DNA of 64,000 nucleotides, taken from assembly GCF_041146395.1 (NCBI RefSeq), contig NC_090990.1:42418001-42482000 (forward strand), in the 5' to 3' direction. The number at the start of each line of letters is the position of its first letter. Position 1 is the stretch's first letter. The DNA is from Eulemur rufifrons. Taxonomy: Eukaryota > Chordata > Mammalia > Primates > Lemuridae. The translations under genes were made by a program, and so were the position numbers. Positions 32,930 to 44,769 of this stretch are shown one piece after another. Below the pieces are notes generated by a model. It saw only the letters and a program-made list of their open reading frames with translations, was not told the origin of the DNA and did no database searches.

Positions 32930-34029
32930 GGAGGACACTGTAGTTTTGTCAACTCCAGCTTTAGATACAGAATATGAATCTATACAGTTTAATTCCAAAG
33001 CCCGTTCTCTTAACCCCTAGGTATATAGCACAGACTCAAATCCAGACCTCTCTCATTCCAAAGCACATGATCTGTCTCGTAAATGCTGCTACTCCTGTGG
33101 CGTATTTGAGGAGGATGACCTAAGAATTCAAAGTGCACACACTCTTAGAGTGGAATTTAACTCTAGGCTGGAACACTTCCCTGCTGTTTTTGGTGATGCC
33201 TTAGAGTCACTGTAAGAAGTAGTTTCTATGGAAACTGACCTGGTCTCCCCTCGTTGGTGATCCTTGTTTAAATTCTCTTCCCTGACCAAAATATGAATGT
33301 AGAACTGGGGACCACTCGCTATGTTCTCATCCAATCTGCCAAGTCATTTTGTATTTGGGGTTTCAGATACAACAACTTTATAGGTAGAATTTATTTGTTA
33401 ATAGTCCACTACAGATATATGAGAAAATGGAATAAACACTGTTTATGAAGGGTCATCTTTTTTATTAGGCTCAGAGTTCTTAATGAAGGAAAATGGAATG
33501 CAGATGGTGTTATTTTCTTCTTTGCTGTATTTTCAGGTTCAGTTACTATAATTTAATAGATTAACTTAAAAGGGGGTTAGCAAAGAAACCTCCTTGGATA
33601 TGTATCTGAATCAACCAGAAAAGCTTTTGCTCTTTTTTGAAGAGAAATTCCATTTATGTTATTAAAAAAAAAAAAAAAAAAAGCGCAAACCAGGATCGGA
33701 GGTCTGTAATCAGTTTTCAAATTACAGAAGATGTTGTCCATTGTTGCGAAATAGGGCTCTGACAAGAAGTCAATCGGGTGTGTTTGCTGCATCGATTAGC
33801 ACTTCAGTGTGGAGGGAAAGGGCCTTTACCTACGGCCATCTCTCCAGGGACCAGATAAGCTCCTATACTCACAAGTGTCCACTCCTCTCAGATATTTTGT
33901 CCTGTTTTCTACCCCAAAGCAAGCAGAAAATTCACCAAAGACCTCCATATTGAGAAGAAGCTGAGAACCCTTCTGTTGGGAGGAAAATCCGACTGCAATA
34001 AATTGAAGCAGCCAGACCGAGTGGTCATG
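32930..34029. other. Unassigned intron with an A19 run
   Basis: An uninterrupted A19 lies at 33664-33682. Positions 33020-33090 weakly resemble a reverse MIR head ('gactcaaatccagacctctc'). The rest is unique. Confidence 0.4.
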
Positions 34030-34235
34030 ACAAGGACTTCTCAGGTCAGACTGTCTGGGTTCCCTTTCAGACTCTGCCACTTAACCAACTACCATGCAGC
34101 TTAACTTTGTAATCTGTGATTTTTTTTCTTTTCCATCTATAGAGTGGAGATAATATCTATGTGATGGGGTTACTAGGACAATTACGCAGGATAAATGCAT
34201 GTGAAGTGCTCAACATGGCCCCTACCAAATGGACG
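34030..34235 (+). repeat. MIR SINE
   Basis: 'gactgtctgggttccctttc', 'agactctgccacttaaccaa', 'gataaatgcatgtgaagtgc'. Confidence 0.8.
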
Positions 34236-34379
34236 GCCAATGTCATCCTCAACACACCCTAGTGTCAGCATCGGCCTAATCCCATCCTGCAGCTCCACCT
34301 TCATCTCACAGAAAACGCTAAACAGAAACAAACACAGGAGGTAACAGCATTTACTGCTACACGGATGCCTCCAGTCAGT

Positions 34380-34610
34380 GGAGTGTTACGGATTAGAGGG
34401 TAGACTTTAGGGAAGACAGACCCAGGGTCTAGTACCAGCTCTGCTACTTACCAGCTATGTATCTTTGGACAAGTTACTTAATACCCCCAAGCCGCAGTTT
34501 TCTCATGGGTTAAATCACACCTCATTTTAAGAATGTTTTGGGGATTATAAAGTGCTTAGCATAGGGTTAGGCTTAGAGTAAGTCCTCAGTAATAGGTAGG
34601 CATTTTCATC
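34380..34610 (+). repeat. MIR SINE
   Basis: 'taccagctctgctacttacc', 'agctatgtatctttggacaa', 'ggggattataaagtgcttag'. Confidence 0.9.
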
Positions 34611-34638
34611 ACAGGGCAGAATGAGACATCCTCTAGAA

Positions 34639-34842
34639 CAGCCCAGTCTGACAGAACTTGGAAGGATGAGGGAAACGTTCCATGCCTGCACTGTCTGCTA
34701 AGGTAGTCACTAGCCAGATGTTGCATTTGAAGTGGGCCCAATGTGACTAAGGAACTGAGTTCTTAAATTTTACTTCATTTTAATTAATTAAAATTTAAAT
34801 CTAGCTATATGCAGCTAGGGGCTACTATATTGGACAGCACAG
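34639..34842 (+). mobile_element. hAT-type MER element with 8-bp target-site duplication
   Basis: Starts 'cagcccagtctgacag' and ends 'ctatattggacagcacag', which are inverted ends. The body 'agtcactagccagatgttgc', 'aatgtgactaaggaactgag' and 'taattaattaaaatttaaat' is a familiar primate MER repeat. Duplicates ctctagaa (34631-34638) and ttctagaa (34843-34850) differ by one base. It has no coding capacity. Confidence 0.85.
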
Positions 34843-34850
34843 TTCTAGAA

Positions 34851-36164
34851 GCATGGCCTGAGGCTTCCTGGGTATTCGGGAAGGAAAGGCTGGGGAGGAG
34901 AGACAACATGGGTTGGGGGCTTCTCTGAGCGGGCTTCTTAAAGGTGAACAGACACTGACTTGCAAAGTTCTGGCTGTGCTTTGGGTGACAAGGGAATGGG
35001 CCATTTCTCAAAAGGATAGGGTTCTTGTAAGGAAGAGATATGAAGTTGGGCTGGGCTGGAACCTCTCCTCAAAGGGCCTGATTACCAGCTAATGAGGTAA
35101 TTTAGCTCAGGCCATAGGAAAGTTGTTCTGCAAGGAAAAAGTGACATGAAATAGCAGTTCCTACCTGAATAGCTCCGCTGTTCCATGGTGATGTTAGTCC
35201 ATCCGCTCTCGCCCATCTACGATCTAATGTATCATGAACAAGGCAGAGACCTGTGTGGCTGCTGTTTCCAAAGCTGAGCAGACTGTGTTCAGGAACTGTT
35301 GGGGACATATTTCTTATTTTGGAGTGCTGGGCGCTTTCACATGGATTAGCTCTGAAGGGAAGAGGGGACCCTCACAGAGTCCTTCAATCATGTTGCAAAC
35401 ATGAATGACAAGCTTCTTGAGAAGCTATTCCAGTGTTCTCCAAACCATATCCAGTCACAAGACACACTGTCTCCATTTTACAAGTGGCCAAGTGGAGGCT
35501 GGCAGGACCCAACTGGACAACCCAGTGTCTCCCCACTCATACAAGGATAACGGGAGCCCAAGGACAAAATGGTTCTTGGGGCCACTATTGTCTCTTGAAG
35601 ACCAAGCTGATGATTATAAGATGGTGGACAAAAAAGAAGATTATAGCCCGATGGCTTGAATACCAGATCTACCTTGAATCTACCAGGACACCTGCCATCC
35701 CTGAAATATACAGCAGGAGGAAGAAGTAATTAGGTGGCTTTTTACAGCTCTCTATAACTTCCATGAATTAACAGGAGCACCATGGAGAGAATTCTTTTTA
35801 TATCCTGGCATATATCTTTTAGTACAAAGCAGAACTAGCATTTATCCTGAATAGCGATTTCAGTTACTTCATCTCAGCACTGTGCAAACATCGTCCAGCA
35901 GACAGCAAAATGAGAGGCAAAGACAGTCACAGATCTTCTAATTTGTACCTACATGGAAAAGGCCTGATGATTCCTGGCTTTGACTTCTGTTTCCTCCCTA
36001 TTCTCTCTCCAATTAAGATACAGAATCGGTGAGAAGAGTCATTTGGCTGAGAAAGTGGAAATCTTGCAGTGAAGATAGGTTTTTTTTTTTTTATATTGGA
36101 AAATTTACCACACATTCCAAGGCGTCCTTTGGAATTGCAAGGACAAATCCACTGGAGGGCCATC
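34851..36164. other. Unassigned intron
   Basis: About 1.3 kb with no clear repeats. A T-run lies near 36080-36092. Frames of 68-100 codons on both strands show no domain. Confidence 0.35.
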
Positions 36165-36375
36165 CCTGTATTAAACATAGTGATTAACATTTGCAGGTGC
36201 TTTAGAGTTAACCTTTTAAGCAAACTCATTTATATCCTATTAGAGTCTCATAACCACTCTGCAAAGCCAGTGTGGAATATGAAGATCATTTTGCCCATTT
36301 TACAGATTAAGAAAATGAGATTCATAGAGACTAAGTCCCCAAGATCACACAGCTAGTCAGCTGTGGCGCCATCCC
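36165..36375 (-). repeat. MIR SINE
   Basis: 'ttttgcccattttacagatt', 'aagaaaatgagattcataga', 'caagatcacacagctagtca'. Confidence 0.9.
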
Positions 36376-36419
36376 ATGAACTTCTATCTTTGGCTCCAAA
36401 TGCTGCCCTTTTTCCATTT

Positions 36420-36660
36420 TCATGGCAACTAACATTTACAGGACATTTTGCAATTTTCAAGGCATTTATGACATGTATAGTATTAATATAACTCAAATTC
36501 CAGTGCAGTATATATTATTTACAAATAAAAAGTTGAGCTCCAGAACATTTGTATAACCTGCCAAGACAATGCAGCTCACGAGTAGAACCAGGATTGAATT
36601 TATATCTTCTCTACTCATCCTTTATTGGTCCAAGTACTGTTCTGTTTCTAAGCTCAGTTT
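36420..36660 (-). repeat. MIR SINE, second copy
   Basis: 'ggcaactaacatttacagga', 'aaataaaaagttgagctcca', 'agtagaaccaggattgaatt'. Same orientation as the copy just before it. Confidence 0.8.
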
Positions 36661-37404
36661 ATTTGTGCCCTCACACTGAAAATATTTCTAAAATGTTGAA
36701 GTACAATTCCCTTCTCACCCAAGTTATAAAAGGCTCATAAAGATGGTGGGATTTTTGAGAGTGTTGGAGGGTTTGGTGGTGAGCCACTCTGACACAGCCT
36801 CAGCGCATCACCCTGTGACCTGTGGTTCTGCTGGCTTGGTGGGTCTGGAGCCAGAGGCTGAGGATATGGCCTGGCACAACTGAGAAAACAGCTGAATGAC
36901 TCAGACAGTCAGAGGAAGAGTTAGCGTGTGGCTTTTGGTACAAGGTATATAGATATAAGCATATGTGGTGGCCTATATCTTGGATCTGATTCCTTCTCTA
37001 GCATTTTTTTCCATCTTACATGATCAGTCTAATTGCAAAACAGCTGGAGAAGAAAAACATACAGCCATGGCAGGTGCCAACAATGATTAGTCATCATTCA
37101 AACAGACTCTCTAGTGAGCTGCTGTAACAACATCCAACAGATTTTCATGGGGAGAAAAGAAGTGTAGATCATACTGCAAAACTGACTGGAAGTCTGATGG
37201 AGCCACATTAATTCACATTTGGACCAGACACAACATGTACTAAGCTACTAGCAGATCCCAGTTGAAGAGGAAAGATTTGACCCAGGAAGATTATTCTATC
37301 AGGTTAGAACAGGCTGGGAGAAGAACAGGGATGTAGATGTAGTTCCTGCCTTCCATGCTTAAAATTCAGAATAAGGACCAATGCGTGAAGTGAACATAGA
37401 GAAC
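36661..37404. other. Unassigned intron
   Basis: No repeat or exon is recognised in about 0.74 kb. Confidence 0.35.
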
Positions 37405-37860
37405 ATGCAGCAGACAGGCAGAGATGGCAGAATGGATTTAAATTTTGTAACTTAAAAGACCCAGGTTCAAATCCTCCATTGGCCACCTTGGATGAGTTTT
37501 TAAAGCTCTCTGTGAATTGTTTCCTCATCTGTAAAGTGGAAATGATTATCAGTGTCAGCTTATTCTTTTTGAGCACTTACTATGTGCCAGGCACTGTTCT
37601 AGGCACTTTACATATATTATGTCATTTAATCTTCTCAACAATCCTATGATTTTACACTGTAATTATTTCTATTTCCAGATGAATAATCTGAGGTACAAAG
37701 AAGCTAAGTAACATGCCCTAGACAATATAGCTCATAATATAATACTTCCTATGTAGGGCTGCTTTGAGGATAAAATGCTAGTATACACAGGTGGCTGCCA
37801 TGGAGTAGAAGCCTAGTAAGTAATAGTATCAGTTACTGTTGTTATTATTATTATTACAAT
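37405..37860 (+). repeat. MIR (+) containing a nested MIR (-)
   Basis: The outer MIR reads 'gacccaggttcaaatcctcc' to 'tcatctgtaaagtggaaatg' (37405-37550) and resumes at 37738 ('gggctgctttgaggataaaa') to the (att)n tail. The inner copy at 37551-37737 is reversed: 'gagcacttactatgtgccag', 'gcactgttctaggcacttta', 'agaagctaagtaacatgccc'. Confidence 0.85.
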
Positions 37861-38964
37861 GGCCAGCTATAATTCACCTACAAAGATGAATTACTGAGCC
37901 TACCACTGCTTTCAATGTTTAAACTGAAGCTGAAAGGCTGCCGGTGGACCCTTTGTCTCAACTGGATTTACATCTTTTCCAGCAATTTGATTCTGTTAAA
38001 CTATTTACACACAGGCGCGGTCCCCTCCCTGACTTCTTCCAGCACCAACACGTGCTTAATCCAAACAATACAAGATTTATGGCCGCCTTTTATTTGAGTT
38101 GATTCCAATGTGTCAGCAGATATGAATTGCAACATAAAATAATTACACTTGAAAGTGAAATGTAGGCCTAAGGATTCTGGTTGGCTATTTTTTTTTTTAA
38201 ATGCCAGTGATTCTGAAAGACTGGATTTATTTAGTGCCTTTCCCCCCTCCTCTTGAGCACTTAGAGACCTGAGCTTCTAGAAATGCCATTCCAGCTACCT
38301 TTATTACAGACTACTTTATCAATTACCCTGACAGTTATTCATACTCTACATGAATGTACTTTATAGTTGTCGCATGTGCTCTGTAGACAAGGTAATAAAA
38401 CATATAATGCATCTTTCTTATCGGTAAATCCTAATGGGTGGTACAAGCCATGGACTCTTGAATGGGAACCTATCAGAAGTGTGACAGAACTGAAGTAGCT
38501 TGAATTTATACATAAACAAATTAATGGAGTCTTTAATGCAGCACGAGAAGGGGTTTCCCACAAGGAAGATTAGCAATTAGGACAGGAAGAGGCCTATTAA
38601 ATCATCTTGTCCTTCCCCCAACCATGTGGGCTGTTCCCTACAGCAAAACCCCCTTCCAGGTTAAATTACCTAAGAGACTGGGATTCCGTTACAGCCCTTG
38701 GGAAACAACTGATTGCCCAATCAATCTCTCCATTTCAATTCTTTTGGTTACATCTCAAGAGATTGGAAAAAATAAAAAGCAAATGAAAAAGTGACTGTAT
38801 CCCAGGGAAAGTTCTTTATCAGCCTCTTTTTTTTTCCTTCCAGTTCCAACCTCTTTTCAGTTTTCTAAAGTCATTTTTAATGTAAGATATGGCATTTCAG
38901 GTTCATTTCTCTGCATCTATTTTCTCTGGTTTCAGCTATGGGTAGAAAGTGACAAAAATAAAGG
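37861..38964. other. Unassigned intron
   Basis: Repeat-poor sequence. 'gatatgaattgcaacataaaataattac' near 38120 is AT-rich and could be conserved, but nothing proves it. No exon is seen. Confidence 0.35.
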
Positions 38965-39135
38965 CCAGCACTAACGGAAAGAATATGTTTTACTGGACTT
39001 GACAACACCTGGGTTTCAATCCTGACTTTACCATTTACTACCTGTGTGATCTCAGCAAAGTCACTACTCATCCCTGAGTCTGAATTTCCTTATCTTTAAT
39101 ATAAGGAATTTATTAGTCTGACATAGTAATAATCA
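38965..39135 (+). repeat. MIR SINE
   Basis: 'gacaacacctgggtttcaat', 'cctgactttaccatttacta', 'cctgtgtgatctcagcaaag'. Confidence 0.9.
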
Positions 39136-39139
39136 TTTC

Positions 39140-39160
39140 TATATTCATTCATTTAACTTA
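39140..39160 (-). repeat. L2 3' end, first part, split by an Alu
   Basis: 'tatattcattcatttaactta' is an L2 terminus in reverse; the same L2 continues at 39508-39640. Confidence 0.7.
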
Positions 39161-39496
39161 TTTTTTTTTTTTTATTTTTTTGAGACAGAGTCTCACTCTG
39201 TTGCCCGGGCTAGAGTGCCATGGCGTCAGCCTAGCTCACAGCAACCTCAAACTCCTGGGCTTAAGTGATCCTACTGCCTCAGCCTCCTGAGTACCTGGGA
39301 CTACAGGCATGTGCCACCATGCCCGGCTAATTTTTCTATGTATATTTTTAGTTGGCCAGATAATTTCTATCCATTTTTAGTGGAGACAGGGTCTCTCTCT
39401 TGCTCAGGCTGGTCTCTAACTCCTGACCTCGAGCGATCCTCCCGCCTCGGACTCCCAGAGTGCTAGGATTACAGGCGTGAGCCACCGCGCCTGGCC
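39161..39496 (-). mobile_element. Alu SINE, strepsirrhine-type, with target-site duplication
   Basis: Full dimer in reverse: poly(T), 'tgagacagagtctcactctg', 'tggcgtcagcctagctcaca', 'accatgcccggctaattttt', the longer linker 'gttggccagataatttct', then 'cccagagtgctaggattaca'. Duplicates catttaactta (39150-39160) and catttaagtta (39497-39507) differ by one base. Its A tail reads as poly(A) in the DAB1 sense direction. Confidence 0.95.
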
Positions 39497-39507
39497 CATT
39501 TAAGTTA

Positions 39508-39640
39508 TTTTTAAAGAGCACCTTCTATCTGCAAGGTGTGTGTTTAGCACTGTGAATACACTGGTGAAAATCCTTGGTTCCTGCTTTCAAGGGAGCTTAA
39601 ATTACAGGAAAACATGCTGTCACTAAGCACCCAATTATAA
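39508..39640 (-). repeat. L2 3' end, second part after the Alu
   Basis: 'agagcaccttctatctgcaa', 'tagcactgtgaatacactgg', 'ggttcctgctttcaagggag'. Confidence 0.8.
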
Positions 39641-39644
39641 CACA

Positions 39645-40100
39645 TTTTTTAGTGTGGTAAAATAATACATAAGATTTATCATTTTTGCCATTTTTAATTG
39701 TATAGTTCAGTGGCATTAAATACATTCACATTGTGCAACCATCGTCACCATCCATCCACTAAACTTTTCCATCTTCCCATATTGAAACCCTGTGCCCATT
39801 AAACACTAAGTCCCCATTCCCTTCTACCCCCAGGCCCTGACCACCATCATTCTACTTTCCGTCTCTCTGAATTTGACTACTCTAGGAACTTCATATAAGA
39901 ATAACCATACACTATTTGTCCTTTTTGTGACTGGTGTATTTCACTTAGCACAATGTCTTCAAGGTTCATCTGTGTTGAAGCGTGTGTCAGAATTTCCTTC
40001 CTTTTTAAGGCTGAATAAGATTCCATTGCATGTATGCATCACATTTTACCTAATCACCCATCCGTGGACCCCTGGGTTGCTTCTACCTTGTATAACACAT
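39645..40100 (-). repeat. L1M-type 3' fragment
   Basis: 'tatagttcagtggcattaaa', 'cattctactttccgtctctc', 'cttcaaggttcatctgtgtt', 'ccctgggttgcttctacctt'. Confidence 0.9.
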
Positions 40101-40390
40101 TTTAAAATAAGCACTATAAGAGAAATGGCTACTGTATGGAAGGACAAAAGAGGTATCTAACCTAGGTTTGTGATCAGGGAAGAATTCCTGAGGAAATGGT
40201 GTCTGAGCACTGAGAGCCCTGTAGGATACGCTGAAGTCGAGACAGATAATGGAAGGAACAAACAGAAAGTTGGAAGAGGGAGACAGGGGAAGAATGTTCT
40301 AGGCATAAAAAAGGGGGTGGGGGGAATAAGAAAGAAACACAACCGTGCAAAGGCCAAGAAAACCTGGCACACTTAGAACTGAAAGTGGTT
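40101..40390 (-). repeat. L2 LINE body
   Basis: 'tcagggaagaattcctgagg', 'aaatggtgtctgagcactga' and 'aagaatgttctaggcataaa' fit reverse L2 body. Confidence 0.65.
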
Positions 40391-40499
40391 CTCTTGGTTG
40401 TGGGGGTCAGCTGGAGATGAGGCTCAGATGATTTCAGAACCCCTCTCTTTGATAGCTTTGGTTCTGTGACTCTGCTCTCTGCATAGTGTCTCTGTAGTA

Positions 40500-40800
40500 T
40501 ATCTCTGCTCCACCAACACTGCCTGTACAGATAAGTTAAATATCATCTGCTTGTTTAATGAGACTGATTCCCTCTGATTTGCTTGTCAGGTCATTAGCAG
40601 AGAAGCACATGTATACGAACTTGAAGTTAGGCACAGCACCACCATGTTGCTTATCACAGTCATATAACTGGTTGTTTACTTGGCTGCTAGATTATGAGTC
40701 CTGCAGAGGAAGGAGTTTCTTTGATTCATCCTTGTATTCCAGTGCCTGGTACATAGTGGGTGCTCAGTAAATGTTTGCTAGAAGAAGTTAATTTTTACTG
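40500..40800 (+). repeat. L2 LINE 3' region
   Basis: 'gattatgagtcctgcagagg', 'cagtgcctggtacatagtgg', 'gtgctcagtaaatgtttgct'. Confidence 0.85.
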
Positions 40801-41234
40801 ATGAATGTATCAGCAAAAGAATGTCAAATGACTTTTCCATGGTGCTGATGGGAGCTCTGATTTTTAAGGATGGAATTTTACACCCTGTGGAATATTTAAC
40901 CTTACCTCTCCCAATGACGTTTATATAGTTTCATAAAAAGAAATAAAGGCAAAGGAAGATTTGTGCAGAAAATACTCTGAGACAGGAGAAATGGTCTCAA
41001 GAGTTTAAAGGTGCATTCAGTTCTCTGGAAGACCTCATCCGCATGGCAGGAATGGAGGCATTTTGGGTGGGAAACCAAATTGATGAGCACCACGGGGATA
41101 CTGGAGTCATCCTGAAAGAGGCTACAGTAAAATCTCATTATTTCAGGTCCCACTAATTCTGAATTTGGACAGAACCTGGGCTGCGTTCCCTTTGCTCAAT
41201 AAACCTGTTCTCTACAAATTATACTAAGTTATTA
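40801..41234. other. Unassigned intron, possible Tigger-like start
   Basis: 'cagtaaaatctcattatttc' at about 41125 faintly resembles a Tigger/pogo end, but no matching second end was found. Confidence 0.3.
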
Positions 41235-41500
41235 GAATGAAGAACAACAAAGGGAGAGTTTATTCATTCATAAATATTTGTGAAATGTCAACGTTATTCT
41301 TCTTTTATGACAAAAGAATGTACATCTTCACGGAGAATTTTATAATTTGCAAAGAACTTCACATGCATTCTGTCTCCCTGAAGTTTTGTAACAGACTACC
41401 AAAGAAGGCTTGGGTCATCTCCCTCTCCATCCCATAATGAAGAAAACTTAGGCTCAAAGAGGAGAAATTACTTGCCCAAGATCATACGCAGTTTTAAATG
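41235..41500 (-). repeat. MIR SINE
   Basis: 'tgcaaagaacttcacatgca', 'aatgaagaaaacttaggctc', 'aaattacttgcccaagatca'. Confidence 0.8.
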
Positions 41501-41944
41501 ATGAAATGAATATAAAAATACATTTTATTCTGCTTAAAAATCAAAGAGCAGAAATCTTAAATCTTAAGTTATAGTAATGATGATTGTCATTTTCTCCTTT
41601 TGATGCCATTTATGCAAACATGGAGAATCAACAATATTGTCCTAAACATAGGACAGAGGAAGTGTATGACCAAGGGTAAAAAAGGTAGTCCAATAGTTAA
41701 TACCTTGGGACTGACAGGCTAAGCCCTAGGAGAAATCCAAGTTTAGTCAATTCTTAATGTCCTTTGGCATCATTCAGATCTGTAGGCAAAGCCAAAGAAC
41801 ATTAGTCTCATCAATATAAAAGACTCTATAATTATCTTGCTGCCCTATAACCACCGTTATGAGCAGATACTTAAATTAAGACAGAGGCATTAAAACTAAA
41901 GTTTAATATCAAAAAAATTAAAAATTTATTTTTTAAAAATAAAT
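41501..41944. other. Unassigned AT-rich intron
   Basis: AT-rich with no recognisable element. Confidence 0.35.
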
Positions 41945-42480
41945 GGTAATACTCCATGCTGACAAATACGTAGTGAAACAGACAGTATCATACATTTGGA
42001 AGCACAACTTTTTAGAACATAATTTGACCAAAAGCCCTAAAAATATACACAAATGTTGACCCAGGGGGATTCTGGAATTTAACTGAAGGAAATAATGACA
42101 GATATGTACAAAGATGTGCTCAAAATACAGATATAATCTGCATGGCTAACAATATGGTGTTTATTAAATTATGGTACACTCATGTGTTAGAATGCTTTTA
42201 CAGTGAATGCTTTACAAATGATGTTGCAGAAAGCTATTTAATAAAAGGAAAAATGTGGACAAGTAAAAAAGTAGGTTACAAAGCAGCATGTATAATTTCA
42301 ACTTCGAGAAAAAATTATATTCATGTAAAGAAGACTGGTGGTAAATACACCAAAATATTGGCTTATGTCTAAGTGGGTGGGAGTCCAGATAATTTATATT
42401 TTCTTTTTTATGGCTTTTCTATATTTTGTACATTCTGTACAATAAATACATGCCACTTTTATAAATAGAAAAGGCATTAG
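41945..42480 (+). repeat. Old L1 (L1M/HAL1-like) 3' fragment
   Basis: 'gaaggaaataatgacagata', 'gtttattaaattatggtaca', 'aagtgggtgggagtccagat', 'ctatattttgtacattctgt' and a terminal 'acttttataaatagaaaa'. The 76-codon frame inside is an ORF2 relic. Confidence 0.8.
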
Positions 42481-42484
42481 ACAT

Positions 42485-42655
42485 AAACAAGGATCAGGCT
42501 CCATCAATTATCACTGTGTGACTTTGGGCCAGCAATTAAGCACTCCATCATCAGTAAAATTGCATGTGTAATGTGTACCTTGTAAGATTAATGTGAAGAT
42601 CAGTTGTAAGGAAAAAAGTGAAAGTGTTTTGAAAACTACAAAAAGATCCTCAAAC
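42485..42655 (+). repeat. MIR SINE, diverged
   Basis: 'atcactgtgtgactttgggc' and 'atcatcagtaaaattgcatg' mark the core. Confidence 0.7.
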
Positions 42656-43289
42656 ATAAGAGATTCTTTTTATCATTGTATCAGATGGAGAAGTTTTTGT
42701 TAAGTGCTGGGGTGGCTGTACTCTAGGACACAGATAAGGGAGAAAAAATATAGGCACAGACTTTGACAGCGCAGAAATAAACATGAAAGAGTATGCGTGT
42801 CTATTCACATGGGCAAATATATCACACTGTACCGTCAGAGTCATGAGATGATGCATCTCCGTATCACAGAGTCTCAGATACTCTCGTCGGAGCCATTTAT
42901 ATAGAAGATGAACTATCTTCTCCTCAAAAGTGAGGTTATGACTGTCTTGAGTTTAGACAATTGCCAGTAAAATCTTTATTTTCAAAATTTTAAATATATA
43001 ACTTCAAAATAGTCTGCATATCTCTTAGACATCCTGAAAAATTCAGACCTCAGTCTTGGGAGGTGCCAGCAGTTTTAGATTTAAATGTTGAGGCCATACT
43101 TCCCTGGTAATTTCTTGCAGATTTAAAATCTCCTGTTGTTTTAAAAATTGTTTAAGAAGTCAGATTTATTCTGGCAGGCAAGTCTCTGAGCTAGGCAAAT
43201 GAGGCAGCTAGAGATGAGGGTGCGTCCTGGAGTGATCCCAATAGAAATATTTGGCTGAAGCCACAATACAGGGGCTGCCCATGGCTGAA
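42656..43289. other. Unassigned intron
   Basis: No repeat or exon recognised. Confidence 0.35.
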
Positions 43290-43500
43290 ATGGCTGCACC
43301 TGACCTTGGGACTGTCAGACAGACTGTGAGGCTGCAGGCTTGAATTACAACCGTCCAGTCACTGGCTTTTGTCCTCAGTGCCTAGAGCGTCTCCGTTTCC
43401 CCATCCCTCATGTTCATGGCTTCTTGCAGTACGATGGTTGTAGTAATATCTATAGCTCATTGTGTGATTGTGAGGACAGGATGAGTCAGTGTGCATCATT
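43290..43500 (+). repeat. MIR SINE, diverged
   Basis: 'gcaggcttgaattacaaccg', 'tgtcctcagtgcctagagcg', 'tctccgtttccccatccctc', 'gtgattgtgaggacaggatg'. Confidence 0.65.
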
Positions 43501-44289
43501 TCCTCAACACAGTTACCTCCAGCACAGAAACTACACTTCCAGGTCATCCCTCGCCACCTCGCCGGCTCTGCTAGGCTAACCTTCTCCCTCTCATTCCTCA
43601 GATCGAAACGTGCTTACACATGCTCCAGGGCCCAGGGTGCACAGGCATCAAAATCTGGAGGTGCAGACCCCACAGGTCCCTGAAGGGACTCTCACCCTTG
43701 GGGAGGGCTCCCCTCTCAGGCAGGACACAGAGTGGGGTGGAAGAGGCAGGACTCACATGCTGCACAGATAATGAGGCAGAGTTTCTGTCCTCCAGCGTAT
43801 TATACTTTTTACAGCAGGTTATGTTTTATAGCTTATACATGGCAGGTACTCCATAATTTCTTTGGAAAAATATATATGGCAATAGAAACAAGGTGAGTAT
43901 ATCTTCATGCACATGAAAGTAGGAGAAAAGGCATGGGGAAGAAGATGAAAGCAAGTTATATGGATGAGCAAACAGGAAGAAAAACAGGAGAGACCAAGCT
44001 ACCTGTGCATTAATGGCATTAATAACATTGGAAGTTGAGATTTAATCTGCTATATGCAAGCTTTAATACATTTTATGCAACCTTTTACTCATCTAGAAAT
44101 TAAAGGAGCCCTGGCAAGGACAGAGATGGCTGGAAGAAAGTGGGGTGCATCACTGGAGCCCATAGGAAGAGGGATGGAGCTGCCATTTTCTGTCCCAGGG
44201 AGATCACAGTTGACAGAGTTCCGATGCCCCATACAATGATCAAAACTTTATGGAGGCAGCTAGACAAGGAGGTACATCTGAGGCTTTTT
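43501..44289. other. Unassigned intron
   Basis: Includes a mildly GC-rich stretch (43600-43760). Frames of 61-78 codons have no support. Confidence 0.35.
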
Positions 44290-44425
44290 TACTTCTACCA
44301 CGAGGAATTTAGTGCAATTCCACAAATATCAACTGGGAGCTGACCACATGCCAGGAGGCGGGAGATGCAAGAATGACCAAATCATGGACCCTGCCCTCAA
44401 GTCACACACAGTCTAGCACTTTGGT
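44290..44425 (-). repeat. L2 LINE 3' end, diverged
   Basis: 'ctgaccacatgccaggaggc' and 'catggaccctgccctcaagt' fit reverse L2. Confidence 0.7.
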
Positions 44426-44769
44426 TTTTCTTTGTTTAAAATTCTCCCCGCTTTTCATATTGCAAATAGCAGGGCATGCAAATACTTTGTCAGCCTAGCA
44501 TGGTTATTCCTATTCTACAGAAAAGCAGTGAAAAGGCAAAGAAAGAAGTAGTGAGTGAGTATATGATACACAAATGTGAGGGCATTACATTTGTTTCACT
44601 GATAATTCTAGGATTAAAAAAAATTATGTATAGTCAGTAACTACAGCACAAAACAACAAACTATGAAAAAGGAAACCAGCAAATCAGTGAAGTGTTCTGT
44701 TCTAGGTAACATCTAACCATCAATGTAAGATAACGCTGACACTCTGGCTTCCTTGTCTTGGCAGGCACA
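44426..44769. other. Unassigned intron, weak MIR
   Basis: Positions 44490-44560 may be a reverse MIR scrap ('attcctattctacagaaaag'). Confidence 0.35.

Noticed and set aside
41125..41180. Tigger/pogo DNA transposon end
   Set aside because: Only one weak terminal match; no second end and no TA duplication was found.
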